A stretch of 64,000 bases of DNA, taken from the NCBI GenBank assembly GCA_031398055.1, contig JANNMS010000024.1, positions 1 through 64,000 of the forward strand. The letters are read 5' to 3'. Below the pieces are notes generated by a model, which did not search any database, was not told the DNA's origin, and saw nothing but the letters and a program-made list of their open reading frames with translations. Positions 8,388 to 15,571 of the stretch are shown here, piece by piece. Numbering within the stretch: position 1 is the stretch's first letter; every line of letters starts with the position of its first letter. Made by a program: the position numbers and the translations under genes. The stretch comes from M3007 sp031398055 (GTDB lineage: Bacteria > Bacteroidota > Bacteroidia > Chitinophagales > Saprospiraceae).

Positions 8388-8746
8388 AATTTTTACTCGA
8401 CGTTGGAATTACGCCTGCATTGGGTCGGCTTTTGGAATCGGAAGGCCACACATTTCGATATCTCCCCGAACACTATTCAAACAAAACTGCCGACATCAAA
8501 ATCATAGTAATTGCCCTCGAAAATGGGGAAGTTATAATTACGCACGACCTTGATTTTGGAACTTTGCTATCTTTTTCAGGCCAATCCAAACCTTCCGTCA
8601 TCCTGTTTCGTATTCACAAAGTCAACGCAGAAGTCTTTTTTCAATTGATAAAAACCAATTGGAATTCCATAAAAACGCCGCTCGAAATTGGTGCTTTGGT
8701 GGTGATAAGTTTGATTTCCATTAGAATTCGGCAATTACCAATTTGA
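8384..8746 (+). CDS. DUF5615 PIN-like toxin, module 1
   Basis: 120 residues of the DUF5615 family (PIN-like nuclease, Mut7-C related). Acidic residues expected in the active site are visible: FLLDVGITPAL near the N-terminus (Asp6), then VIITHDLDFGTLL, whose HDLDFG block is the family hallmark, and VILFRI as the following core strand. It would act as an RNase toxin neutralised by the DUF433 protein encoded just upstream. The first-strand motif is LLDVGI rather than the usual LLDENL, so one acidic residue (normally Glu or Asn next to Asp) is changed; activity is therefore not certain. Confidence 0.82.
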   Translation: MKFLLDVGITPALGRLLESEGHTFRYLPEHYSNKTADIKIIVIALENGEVIITHDLDFGTLLSFSGQSKPSVILFRIHKVNAEVFFQLIKTNWNSIKTPLEIGALVVISLISIRIRQLPI

Positions 8747-8777
8747 ATTTTCAATTTTTTCAGTCAAAAAATTAACA

Positions 8778-9014
8778 ATGAAATTCTTTCCGAACATCAT
8801 TTCCGACCCCGAAATCCTGAATGGAAAACCGTGCATCGCTGGCACGAGAATTAGTGTTGAACTTATCATGGAATGGCTGGGAACCGGTGGAACGCCAGAA
8901 AGCATTGCTGCAAAACATCCACTTTTGACACCTGCAATGGTTATGGAAACAATTCGATATGCTGCCCGTTTTTCGAAAAATGAAATCGTAATCGAAGTCC
9001 GTTCCAGAGCATGA
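8778..9014 (+). CDS. DUF433 antitoxin, module 2
   Basis: 78 residues, second DUF433 protein: ISDPEILNGKPCIAGTRISVELIMEWLGTGGTPESIAAKHPLLTPAMVMETI. It differs well beyond half of its positions from the module 1 antitoxin, so the modules are not a recent duplication. Its reading frame is intact, and its stop overlaps the ATG of the following toxin gene (9011-9014). That toxin is broken, leaving this as an orphan antitoxin, perhaps kept for cross-neutralisation or simply not yet lost. Confidence 0.85.
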   Translation: MKFFPNIISDPEILNGKPCIAGTRISVELIMEWLGTGGTPESIAAKHPLLTPAMVMETIRYAARFSKNEIVIEVRSRA

Positions 9015-9390
9015 AATTCCAAGATTTGCAATTTTTGACGGACGAAAATATTGACTGGGAAGTTGTGGCATTTTTACGGAAATTGGGTTTTGAGGTTTTT
9101 GATATCAAAGAAAACGAGTTGTTCCGAATGTCCGACCGCGAAATTTTGTAACTCGCATGGCGTGAAAAAAAGGTGGTGGTGAGCCAAGACAGTGATTTTG
9201 GAACGCTTATTTTTCGTGATTTGATGCCCGTTTTGGTGTAATTTATTTGCGACCTGGCCACGAAAAACCCGAAGTTCATGTGCAAACTTTTTCTTCCATT
9301 ATGGAAACGATAACCAAAGTTGAAATTCCATTTATTTTGGTTGCAGAAAATTTTGGGGAATCGGTGAAAATCAGATTGCGAAATATCTAA
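9011..9390 (+). pseudogene. Disrupted DUF5615 PIN-like toxin, module 2
   Basis: Starts MKFQDLQFLTDENIDWEVVAFLRKLGFEV, with the classic TDEN acidic motif. Codon 47 is TAA (9149-9151), after which the same frame continues as LAWREKKVVVSQDSDFGTLIFRDLMPV, clearly the second half of the PIN-like core with the QDSDFG motif. A second lesion follows: at the T run 9231-9234 one base is missing and the reading moves to another frame, GVIYLRPGHEKPEVHVQTF, ending at TAA 9388-9390. Two independent lesions make sequencing error unlikely. The preceding antitoxin is intact. Confidence 0.88.
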
Positions 9391-9521
9391 ATTTTAAAAA
9401 TCCCAATTAAACCTCTTTCAAACCGCCCCGTCCAACCGCCAATTTTCCCTTCAAAAAATCGTGTCTCCCCAGTTTTCCAGTTTCCAAATTATCCAATTTT
9501 TCATTTCTTAAATTTTTAAAA
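9391..9521. other. Short intergenic gap rich in CCAATTTT-type motifs
   Basis: 131 bp with no gene. It holds loosely repeated motifs such as CCAGTTTTCCAGTTTCC, of the same kind as the hairpin at 24875-24963, but here without a complementary arm. Confidence 0.4.
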
Positions 9522-11207
9522 ATGGCTTCACTTTCACCATTGACCGGAACCCTCGGCAGAAGGCGGGCAACGCATTTGTTGCGCCGGGCGAGTTTTCGGT
9601 TTACCAAAGCAAAAGTGGACGAATTGGCAGGTAAAACCGCCGCGCAGGCCGTGCAAATCTTGCTTTCGCCGTCCAATTTGAAGGTTGCCGAACCACTTTA
9701 TGGCGGCACGAACAATCAAAATGCAGTAAATCCGCCCGTTCCGTGGGTGGATTTGCACGTCTCGCAGCAGCCTGCGGAAGATTTTGTGCTGCGCCGTTTC
9801 ATCACTTCGTGGTGGATAAATGAAGCATTGCAAGACAACGGCATCGGTTTTAAAATGCAGTTTTTCCTGCACCAATTCAACATCACGGACACGGTGACTG
9901 CTGGAAATTCCAATTTTTGGGACTACCTGAAATTGATTCGTTTTTACAAAACCGGCAATTTCAAAAAATTAATCACGAAAATGGTGGCCGACAATGTGAT
10001 GTTACGCTACCTCAACAACAACCAAAACACGGCGGCGAACCCGAACGAAAACTTTGCCCGCGAGTTTTTTGAGTTATTTACGATTGGAAAAGGGCCGCAA
10101 ATCGGGTCGGGCGACTACACCAATTACACCGAAGACGACATTGTCGCATGCGCAAAGGTGATGACTGGTTGGCGCACCGCGTCCCGTAATTTGGATGTTG
10201 CGCCGTATGCTTTGACCAATCTCGACCCCGACACGGGCATTCCGGCAGGTCAGCCGCGCCCGAACCAGCACAATTGGGAAGAGAAAAAATTTACCTCGAA
10301 ATTTCAAAACCTGACGATTCCGGCCGTCACGGTCGCCTCGCAAAAAACGCAGCAAAAAATGCGCGACGAACTGCAATTGCTGGTTGACCGTGTTTTTGCG
10401 CAGGATGAAACGGCCAAAAATTTCTGCCGCCGATTGTACCATTATTTTGTGAGCCGAAATATTTCCGCCGAAATTGAAACGGACATCATCAAACCGTTGG
10501 CCACGACTTTTAAAAATAACAACTTCGACATCGCACCGGTTTTGTCGCAACTTTTTGCCAGCCAGCACTTTTTCGATGCCGACGATTCGGAAAATAAAGA
10601 TGAAATCGTGGGTGGTTTGATAAAATCGCCGCTGGATTTGGCCTTGCAATCCATGTCGTTTTTCGGACTTGCGATTCCCGACCCGGTGACCCAAAATTTG
10701 CAGCACTACGCAACTTTGTTCAATTCGAGTGTCCAAAACTACATCCTGCAACCTGCTGGTTTGCCGCTTTTTTACCCGGACAATGTGGCTGGATACCCGG
10801 CATATTATCAAGAACCGGATTTTAACCGGAGCTGGTTCAACTCTGCAACAATTATTACCCGCTATAAATTGGGCCAAATGTTGCTCACCGGAAAACGGAT
10901 AAACGGTGGCCAACTCGGCACGAAACTCAACATCGCAACTTGGGTGAAAAACAGCGGCACCATCACCGACCCGTCCGATCCGTATGTTTTGGTTTCCGAC
11001 TTGATCGACTATTTGATGCCGGAAAAACCGGACGACAAACGGTTCAATTATTTTTACAACACCGTGTTTTTGGACAATTTGCCGCCCTACGATTGGACGC
11101 TCGAATGGAACAATTACTTGACTTCCGGCAATGCAACCGAAGTGACCATCCCGCTCGAACGGCTGATCCAGGAATTGATGTATTCACCAGAATTTCAGGT
11201 TGGTTGA
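9522..11207 (+). CDS. DUF1800 domain protein
   Basis: 561 residues, family DUF1800. The hallmarks HLLRRASF near residue 20 and NENFAREFFELFTIGKG near residue 174 are both clear, as is the central AKVMTGWR block. The function of the family is unknown; it is almost always encoded directly before a DUF1501 protein, as here (97 bp apart, same strand), and the two are thought to be exported together. No clear signal peptide is seen (MASLSPLTGTLGRRRATHLL), so export, if any, would depend on its partner. Transcribed with the downstream gene, ending at the terminator at 12995. Confidence 0.9.
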   Translation: MASLSPLTGTLGRRRATHLLRRASFRFTKAKVDELAGKTAAQAVQILLSPSNLKVAEPLYGGTNNQNAVNPPVPWVDLHVSQQPAEDFVLRRFITSWWINEALQDNGIGFKMQFFLHQFNITDTVTAGNSNFWDYLKLIRFYKTGNFKKLITKMVADNVMLRYLNNNQNTAANPNENFAREFFELFTIGKGPQIGSGDYTNYTEDDIVACAKVMTGWRTASRNLDVAPYALTNLDPDTGIPAGQPRPNQHNWEEKKFTSKFQNLTIPAVTVASQKTQQKMRDELQLLVDRVFAQDETAKNFCRRLYHYFVSRNISAEIETDIIKPLATTFKNNNFDIAPVLSQLFASQHFFDADDSENKDEIVGGLIKSPLDLALQSMSFFGLAIPDPVTQNLQHYATLFNSSVQNYILQPAGLPLFYPDNVAGYPAYYQEPDFNRSWFNSATIITRYKLGQMLLTGKRINGGQLGTKLNIATWVKNSGTITDPSDPYVLVSDLIDYLMPEKPDDKRFNYFYNTVFLDNLPPYDWTLEWNNYLTSGNATEVTIPLERLIQELMYSPEFQVG

Positions 11208-11304
11208 TTGGAAAATTGGCTTTTGGAAAATTGGTTGATTCGTCGGCCATGCCAAATGAACAATTTGAAATTCAAACAATCAAGCAATCAATTTTTTCAA
11301 AAAA

Positions 11305-12960
11305 ATGAAAAGAAGAAATTTTCTAAAAATAGCCGCTCCGCTTTCCGTCTCTCCTTTTGTCGTGAACGGAATGTCCATGCGGCCTTTTGCCAATTCAAAA
11401 TTGGCAAAATTGGTGGGCGATTGCGACGGTATCGAAGACCGCGTGCTGGTGCTTATCCAATTAAAAGGTGGCAACGACGGCCTGAACATGGTCGTCCCCA
11501 TCAACCAATATGACTTGTATTCGAACCTCCGCCCGACCATTCGCGTGCCGGACACGGGTGCCGGGAAATACATCAATTTGGACACGACTTTGAAAAATTC
11601 GAAGCAAGTTGGTCTGCATCCGATGCTCGCGCCCATCAAAAATATGTACGATGACGGCATGGTTTCGGTGATCCAGGGCGTCGGTTATTCGCAACCGAAC
11701 CAGTCGCATTTCAAATCCACCGATTTGTGGATGACGGGCGGTGACGGCACGGCCGATAATTTCAACATCAAATCCGGTTGGATGGGTCGCGCGTTGCAAG
11801 CCCTTTTCCCCGATGTGCATGGCGCACCGACACCCGACATGCTCGATCCGCTCGGAATTCAGGTCGGTGACCAAAATATTTCCCTCGGTTTTCACACCGA
11901 AACCGAGCACGTCAATGCTTTGAATTTGACGGGGCAAGACCCGGCAGGTTTTTATTCTTTGATACAAACGATTGGCGGCCAGCCGATTTCGCCCGTCCCG
12001 GACACCGAATATGGCCACGAATTGGATTTTATCATGAACGTGGAGCGCAGCACGAATTTGTACGCGCAGCGGATCACCGATGTTTTCAACAAAGGAAAAA
12101 ACATCGGGACTTACCCAACGGCCAACAATTTGGGCAACCAACTGAAAACAGTCGCTCGTTTGATAAACGGCGGTTGCAAAACCAAAATTTACCTCTGTTC
12201 GCTCGGCGGTTTTGACACGCACAACGCCCAGATTTTGAGCGAAGACATTTTGCAGGGCGACCACGCCGGATTGATGAAAACCCTGGCCGACGCGGTGAAA
12301 GCATTTTTCGATGACCTCAAATCCCTCGGCCACGAAGACCAAGTTACTGGCGTGACGTTTTCGGAATTTGGCCGCTGCGCCCGCGAAAATGGGTCTATCG
12401 GAACCGACCACGGCACGCTCGCGCCGATGATGGTTTTTGGAAAAAATACAAAAGCAGGTGTTTTGGGCGACAACGTGAACCTCTCGAATTTGACCAACGA
12501 CAATCAATTGCAAGGCATGCAGCACGATTATCGGCAGGTTTTTGCGACACTTTTGCAAGATTGGCTCGGTGCAAACCATTGGGTGATGGAAGAAACGATG
12601 TTCGATGGCTACTCAAAATTGGGTCTCGTCGATGCCGCTTCTGTCGTTGACCCAGGGTGTTATCTCGGCGGCACGACGGTGATTGATGATACTTTCCGAC
12701 CCGCACCGCTGACAATTTTCCCAAATCCTGCCCGTTTTCAGGCCGATATTTCGTTCGAGGCGATGGGCGATTTCGATGCCGCTTTGTCGGTGCACAGCCT
12801 CGGCGGACAGATGATTTATGGGAAAAATGTGCGGATTTTCAGCGGCAGCAACTTGTTTTACCTCGATGTGGCGAATTATCCGGCTGGAAATTATTTTGTC
12901 CGTTTGCAAAACCGGCAAAATGGGACGGCGGAAGTAACCAAATTGGCGGTCGTCCGTTGA
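11305..12960 (+). CDS. DUF1501 domain protein with T9SS sorting domain
   Basis: 551 residues. The N-terminus MKRRNFLKIAAPLSVSP is a twin-arginine-like signal (RRNFLK). The body is DUF1501, a sulfatase/alkaline-phosphatase-fold family: LIQLKGGNDGLNMVVP, NQSHFKSTDLWMTGG, FDTHNAQ and FSEFGRCARENGS...GTDHG, with His and Asp residues that would bind metal. The last 85 residues (TIFPNPARFQADISF ... AGNYFVRLQNR) are a type A T9SS C-terminal domain, so the protein is probably delivered to the cell surface. It forms the usual pair with the DUF1800 gene upstream. A strong hairpin terminator follows. Confidence 0.9.
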   Translation: MKRRNFLKIAAPLSVSPFVVNGMSMRPFANSKLAKLVGDCDGIEDRVLVLIQLKGGNDGLNMVVPINQYDLYSNLRPTIRVPDTGAGKYINLDTTLKNSKQVGLHPMLAPIKNMYDDGMVSVIQGVGYSQPNQSHFKSTDLWMTGGDGTADNFNIKSGWMGRALQALFPDVHGAPTPDMLDPLGIQVGDQNISLGFHTETEHVNALNLTGQDPAGFYSLIQTIGGQPISPVPDTEYGHELDFIMNVERSTNLYAQRITDVFNKGKNIGTYPTANNLGNQLKTVARLINGGCKTKIYLCSLGGFDTHNAQILSEDILQGDHAGLMKTLADAVKAFFDDLKSLGHEDQVTGVTFSEFGRCARENGSIGTDHGTLAPMMVFGKNTKAGVLGDNVNLSNLTNDNQLQGMQHDYRQVFATLLQDWLGANHWVMEETMFDGYSKLGLVDAASVVDPGCYLGGTTVIDDTFRPAPLTIFPNPARFQADISFEAMGDFDAALSVHSLGGQMIYGKNVRIFSGSNLFYLDVANYPAGNYFVRLQNRQNGTAEVTKLAVVR

Positions 12961-12994
12961 ATTTGAATTCGTTGTAATCTTACTTTTCTTTTCA

Positions 12995-13032
12995 AAAAGG
13001 CCACGCCGGGTTCGACGTGGCCTTTGTTTTTT
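12995..13032 (+). terminator. Hairpin terminator after the DUF1800/DUF1501 operon
   Basis: AAAGGCCACG and CGTGGCCTTT form a 10-bp stem around a ten-base loop, followed by TTTGTTTTTT on the plus strand. Confidence 0.85.
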
Positions 13033-13047
13033 GGGGAAAAAGCAATT

Positions 13048-13392
13048 TCATTTTTTCAAGGCTACCAACTTTTTCCTCAATTTTGGAACATAATCATTGA
13101 CAATCTGCCAGACCATTTCCACATCCACTCCCCAATAATCGTGGGCAACGATGTTTCGTAAACCTTTGATTTTCCGCCATTCAATTTCTGGGTTTGCCAG
13201 AAAAAACGGTTCGGAAAGCCGCAAAACACATTCGCCGAGATTTACAAAATTCATCAAAATGGCATCCAGCCGCATTTCGTCGGCCTCCAATTCTTGCCAA
13301 TTTGACAATAGTTTGGAAAAATCCTTGATTTTTTCCAAACATTCAACCATCCGTTCGACGGATTCTTTTTCCTTTTCAGACAAAGATTGCAT
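13048..13392 (-). CDS. hepT: HepT-like ribonuclease toxin (HEPN)
   Basis: 114 residues of the HepT/DUF86 family. The motif RNIVAHDYWG gives exactly RX4HXY, which holds the catalytic Arg and His of HEPN RNases and the Tyr that the partner enzyme AMPylates in characterised HepT proteins. The N-terminal helix is KEKESVERMVECLEKIKDF. The start overlaps the end of the nucleotidyltransferase gene by 17 bp, the usual mntA-hepT arrangement. Predicted cytoplasmic tRNA-cleaving toxin. Length and motif are complete, so it should be active. Confidence 0.88.
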   Translation of the reverse strand: MQSLSEKEKESVERMVECLEKIKDFSKLLSNWQELEADEMRLDAILMNFVNLGECVLRLSEPFFLANPEIEWRKIKGLRNIVAHDYWGVDVEMVWQIVNDYVPKLRKKLVALKK

Positions 13393-13675
13393 CGGTCAAT
13401 ATTTTTTCACGAATGTCTTGGCGGAGAAATCGTTCGCGGGCGATGTCCACTTTCAAGCCCAATTTGGATTGGAAAAAATCTTGCAGCGAAAGCCGTTTGT
13501 CCAACAAATTTTCCGTCCCATCCTCAAATTCCAGGATGATATCCACATCACTTTCAACGGTTTGCGTGCCTTTGGCATATGAACCGAACAGGCCGAGTTT
13601 GCTGACGCGGTACGTTTTTTTCAAAAACGATTTTTGGTTTTTGAGGAAATCGAGCACTTGAAATTGGGTGTACAT
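13376..13675 (-). CDS. mntA: MntA-like nucleotidyltransferase antitoxin
   Basis: 99 residues, minimal nucleotidyltransferase. GSYAKGTQTVESDVD fits GSX10DXD exactly, the motif by which MntA-type antitoxins AMPylate HepT; a third acidic residue is in LKVDIARE. The family partner hepT follows with a 17-bp overlap. It is first in the pair, so antitoxin is made before toxin. Divergent or intergenic sequence upstream (13676-13794) carries no recognisable gene. Confidence 0.88.
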   Translation of the reverse strand: MYTQFQVLDFLKNQKSFLKKTYRVSKLGLFGSYAKGTQTVESDVDIILEFEDGTENLLDKRLSLQDFFQSKLGLKVDIARERFLRQDIREKILTDAIFV

Positions 13676-13794
13676 TGGATGAAATTTTGGGTAAAAATAG
13701 GGTGGTTTTTACAAAGTCTTCCTATTCTAAAAACTGAAAAGTACTATACTGGTGAGGGTCTCGATCACTTTGGAGAAGCCGGGGGAGAATCAAA

Positions 13795-14628
13795 CTAATA
13801 CATTAATTTCTCTAACCTGATTTTGTCTTTCTTTCTTACCATTAGGCTAAATTCATCAAACATAAAGGTCCATAATTTTTGTTGCGGTGGTAGTTTCCCT
13901 TTCTTTTTTAAAATTCTTAAAGTTTGCTCAACTTCAATAGATGTTATTTCATAGGACGAAATATGATAATCAGTCATTGCAACAATTTCATCTGCTGCAT
14001 TCATTGATTTTCTTAATTCATCCCAATCTAAACCAATCATTTCAAATTCAGGGATGGCTAAATCAGGTATTTGTTGTAAGGTTTTTGGCATTACCATACC
14101 TCCATTATGAGCAGCAACGCATCTTAGTTTATATGATTTTGTCCAGATAGTTCTGTTGTTTCCATAATCAATGTTGAATAATTTCTCAGCAAACTTTAAA
14201 GGTTCCGGTATTGAAGATTTACCTAAAATTGGATTGCCAAGCGCATCTCCAATTTCATTTAAAGTCAATAATTCGGTATTTGAGGATGAATGCTTTAAAT
14301 AACCTTTGGCTGCAAGAAAATTAAAGGTAATATCATGAAGGTAAGCTTCAAGTGATGCTGAGGTAACTATCAGAATATGTAATCTGGCTCTTTCTAAGTA
14401 TTTTGGAAGCCAATCAATTGTTTCTGAAACTTTTTTTGGATGCATTCTCCTATCAAATGAACAACCAATAACATCAACAATAAAATCATCAGGATTTGCA
14501 TTCTGAGTCTGTTTTATTATGCTTTCCACACCAATTTGATGTGTCCAATATATTTTAGAAAGGTCATGTAACTTTTCACGAAACCTCCTAAAAGCCAATG
14601 TAGTTTGCCAAGACTTATTAATTCCCAT
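13795..14628 (-). CDS. HEPN-like protein of unknown function
   Basis: 277 residues. The clearest motif is LRCVAAHNGG near residue 167, of the form RX4HN, which marks HEPN-type RNases (RLuc, RiboL-PSP and MAE_28990-like groups). Around it are helical segments, including ARLHILIVTSASLEAYLHDITFNFLAAKG, also typical of this HEPN class where an E..LHD segment precedes the catalytic helix. Such proteins often act in phage defence or RNA repair-linked systems. The gene is noticeably more AT-rich than mutS2 next door and lies beside a DUF6602 gene and a HepT/MntA module, so a transferred defence-type patch is likely. The exact family is not established. Confidence 0.6.
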   Translation of the reverse strand: MGINKSWQTTLAFRRFREKLHDLSKIYWTHQIGVESIIKQTQNANPDDFIVDVIGCSFDRRMHPKKVSETIDWLPKYLERARLHILIVTSASLEAYLHDITFNFLAAKGYLKHSSSNTELLTLNEIGDALGNPILGKSSIPEPLKFAEKLFNIDYGNNRTIWTKSYKLRCVAAHNGGMVMPKTLQQIPDLAIPEFEMIGLDWDELRKSMNAADEIVAMTDYHISSYEITSIEVEQTLRILKKKGKLPPQQKLWTFMFDEFSLMVRKKDKIRLEKLMY

Positions 14629-14697
14629 AAATTATTTTTTAAGTGTAAAACAAAAAAATGGTAGAGCATTAGCCTAAAATTGGGTGAGCAAGTTGTT

Positions 14698-15498
14698 TTA
14701 ATTATGAATATTATTGACGATTTGGCTATAATTAAAAATTATGTGAGAAGAAGCAGTTGCTTTTTTCTGTAAATCATCAAGAATCCAAACTATGGCTTGA
14801 ATATCTGGGTTTGTACTAAAAATATGATATTTTCCAACTTCAATTGTGGGTGGTTCCGCTCCTGAAACATTGATTATCGCCATGTTTGATGCTATTTTAA
14901 CAATTGCATATTGGCCTGCAACATGAATTATTTCTGGGCGTCTTCCCATTGGAATATTAGGATTCAAGCAATAAAAATCATTTAAATGGCCTAAAATTGT
15001 TTCAGCACTTAAACCATTTGAGGCATAAACTATTTTATATGGCCATGCTTCATACCCCTCAACTTTAAGTGTAGGATTTATCCTATTTCCTAGGGGTTGT
15101 GTAAGTGGTATTGAAGCAATTCCTTCCAAAGCATCAAACAATTGATTTTTATCTAAGGTGGATTTGATAGATGCAACACCCAAACAGCCTTCTACTGGGC
15201 TAAAAGATTTCCCTTTTCCATCTGGATTAAGAAAATTATATCTTGGAGTGGTATCAGTGGATATTATCAAGTCAAGCTGTTTGGACTCTTCACCTTCTCC
15301 ACTAAATAAAAATCCGCCTAAAAAAACATTGCATTTCGATGGAGCATGTTGTTTTAAAAACTCGGCATAAATTAGCTCTCTTGATAAGCCAATGTCGGAA
15401 GTATTTGGAAAAATTGAGCCAGCATCCGCTTCACCTCGCAATACTTCACCAACTTTCAAAAAGTATTTTCTTAGTCTTTCGTAAAATGGTTTTGTCAT
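14698..15498 (-). CDS. DUF6602 domain protein, possible nuclease
   Basis: 266 residues. Segments RELIYAEFLKQHAPSKCNVFLGGF, QLDLIISTDTTPRYNF and VEGCLGVASIKSTLDKNQLFDALEGI fit the DUF6602 family. The order D-L-I-I ... E-G-C ... S-I-K-S resembles a PD-(D/E)XK nuclease core (Asp, then Glu-X-Lys on the next strand), which would make it a restriction-like enzyme; that is an inference. The remainder shows mixed strands and helices and no membrane segments. It is the first gene of an AT-rich pair with the HEPN-like gene downstream, 69 bp away. No methyltransferase or helicase partner lies next to it. Confidence 0.65.
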   Translation of the reverse strand: MTKPFYERLRKYFLKVGEVLRGEADAGSIFPNTSDIGLSRELIYAEFLKQHAPSKCNVFLGGFLFSGEGEESKQLDLIISTDTTPRYNFLNPDGKGKSFSPVEGCLGVASIKSTLDKNQLFDALEGIASIPLTQPLGNRINPTLKVEGYEAWPYKIVYASNGLSAETILGHLNDFYCLNPNIPMGRRPEIIHVAGQYAIVKIASNMAIINVSGAEPPTIEVGKYHIFSTNPDIQAIVWILDDLQKKATASSHIIFNYSQIVNNIHN

Positions 15499-15571
15499 AA
15501 TTTACTATTTATAAAATGTAAAATGAATGTTTTAATTTTAATGAATTGAACTTTTACTATTTAAAAAACCT

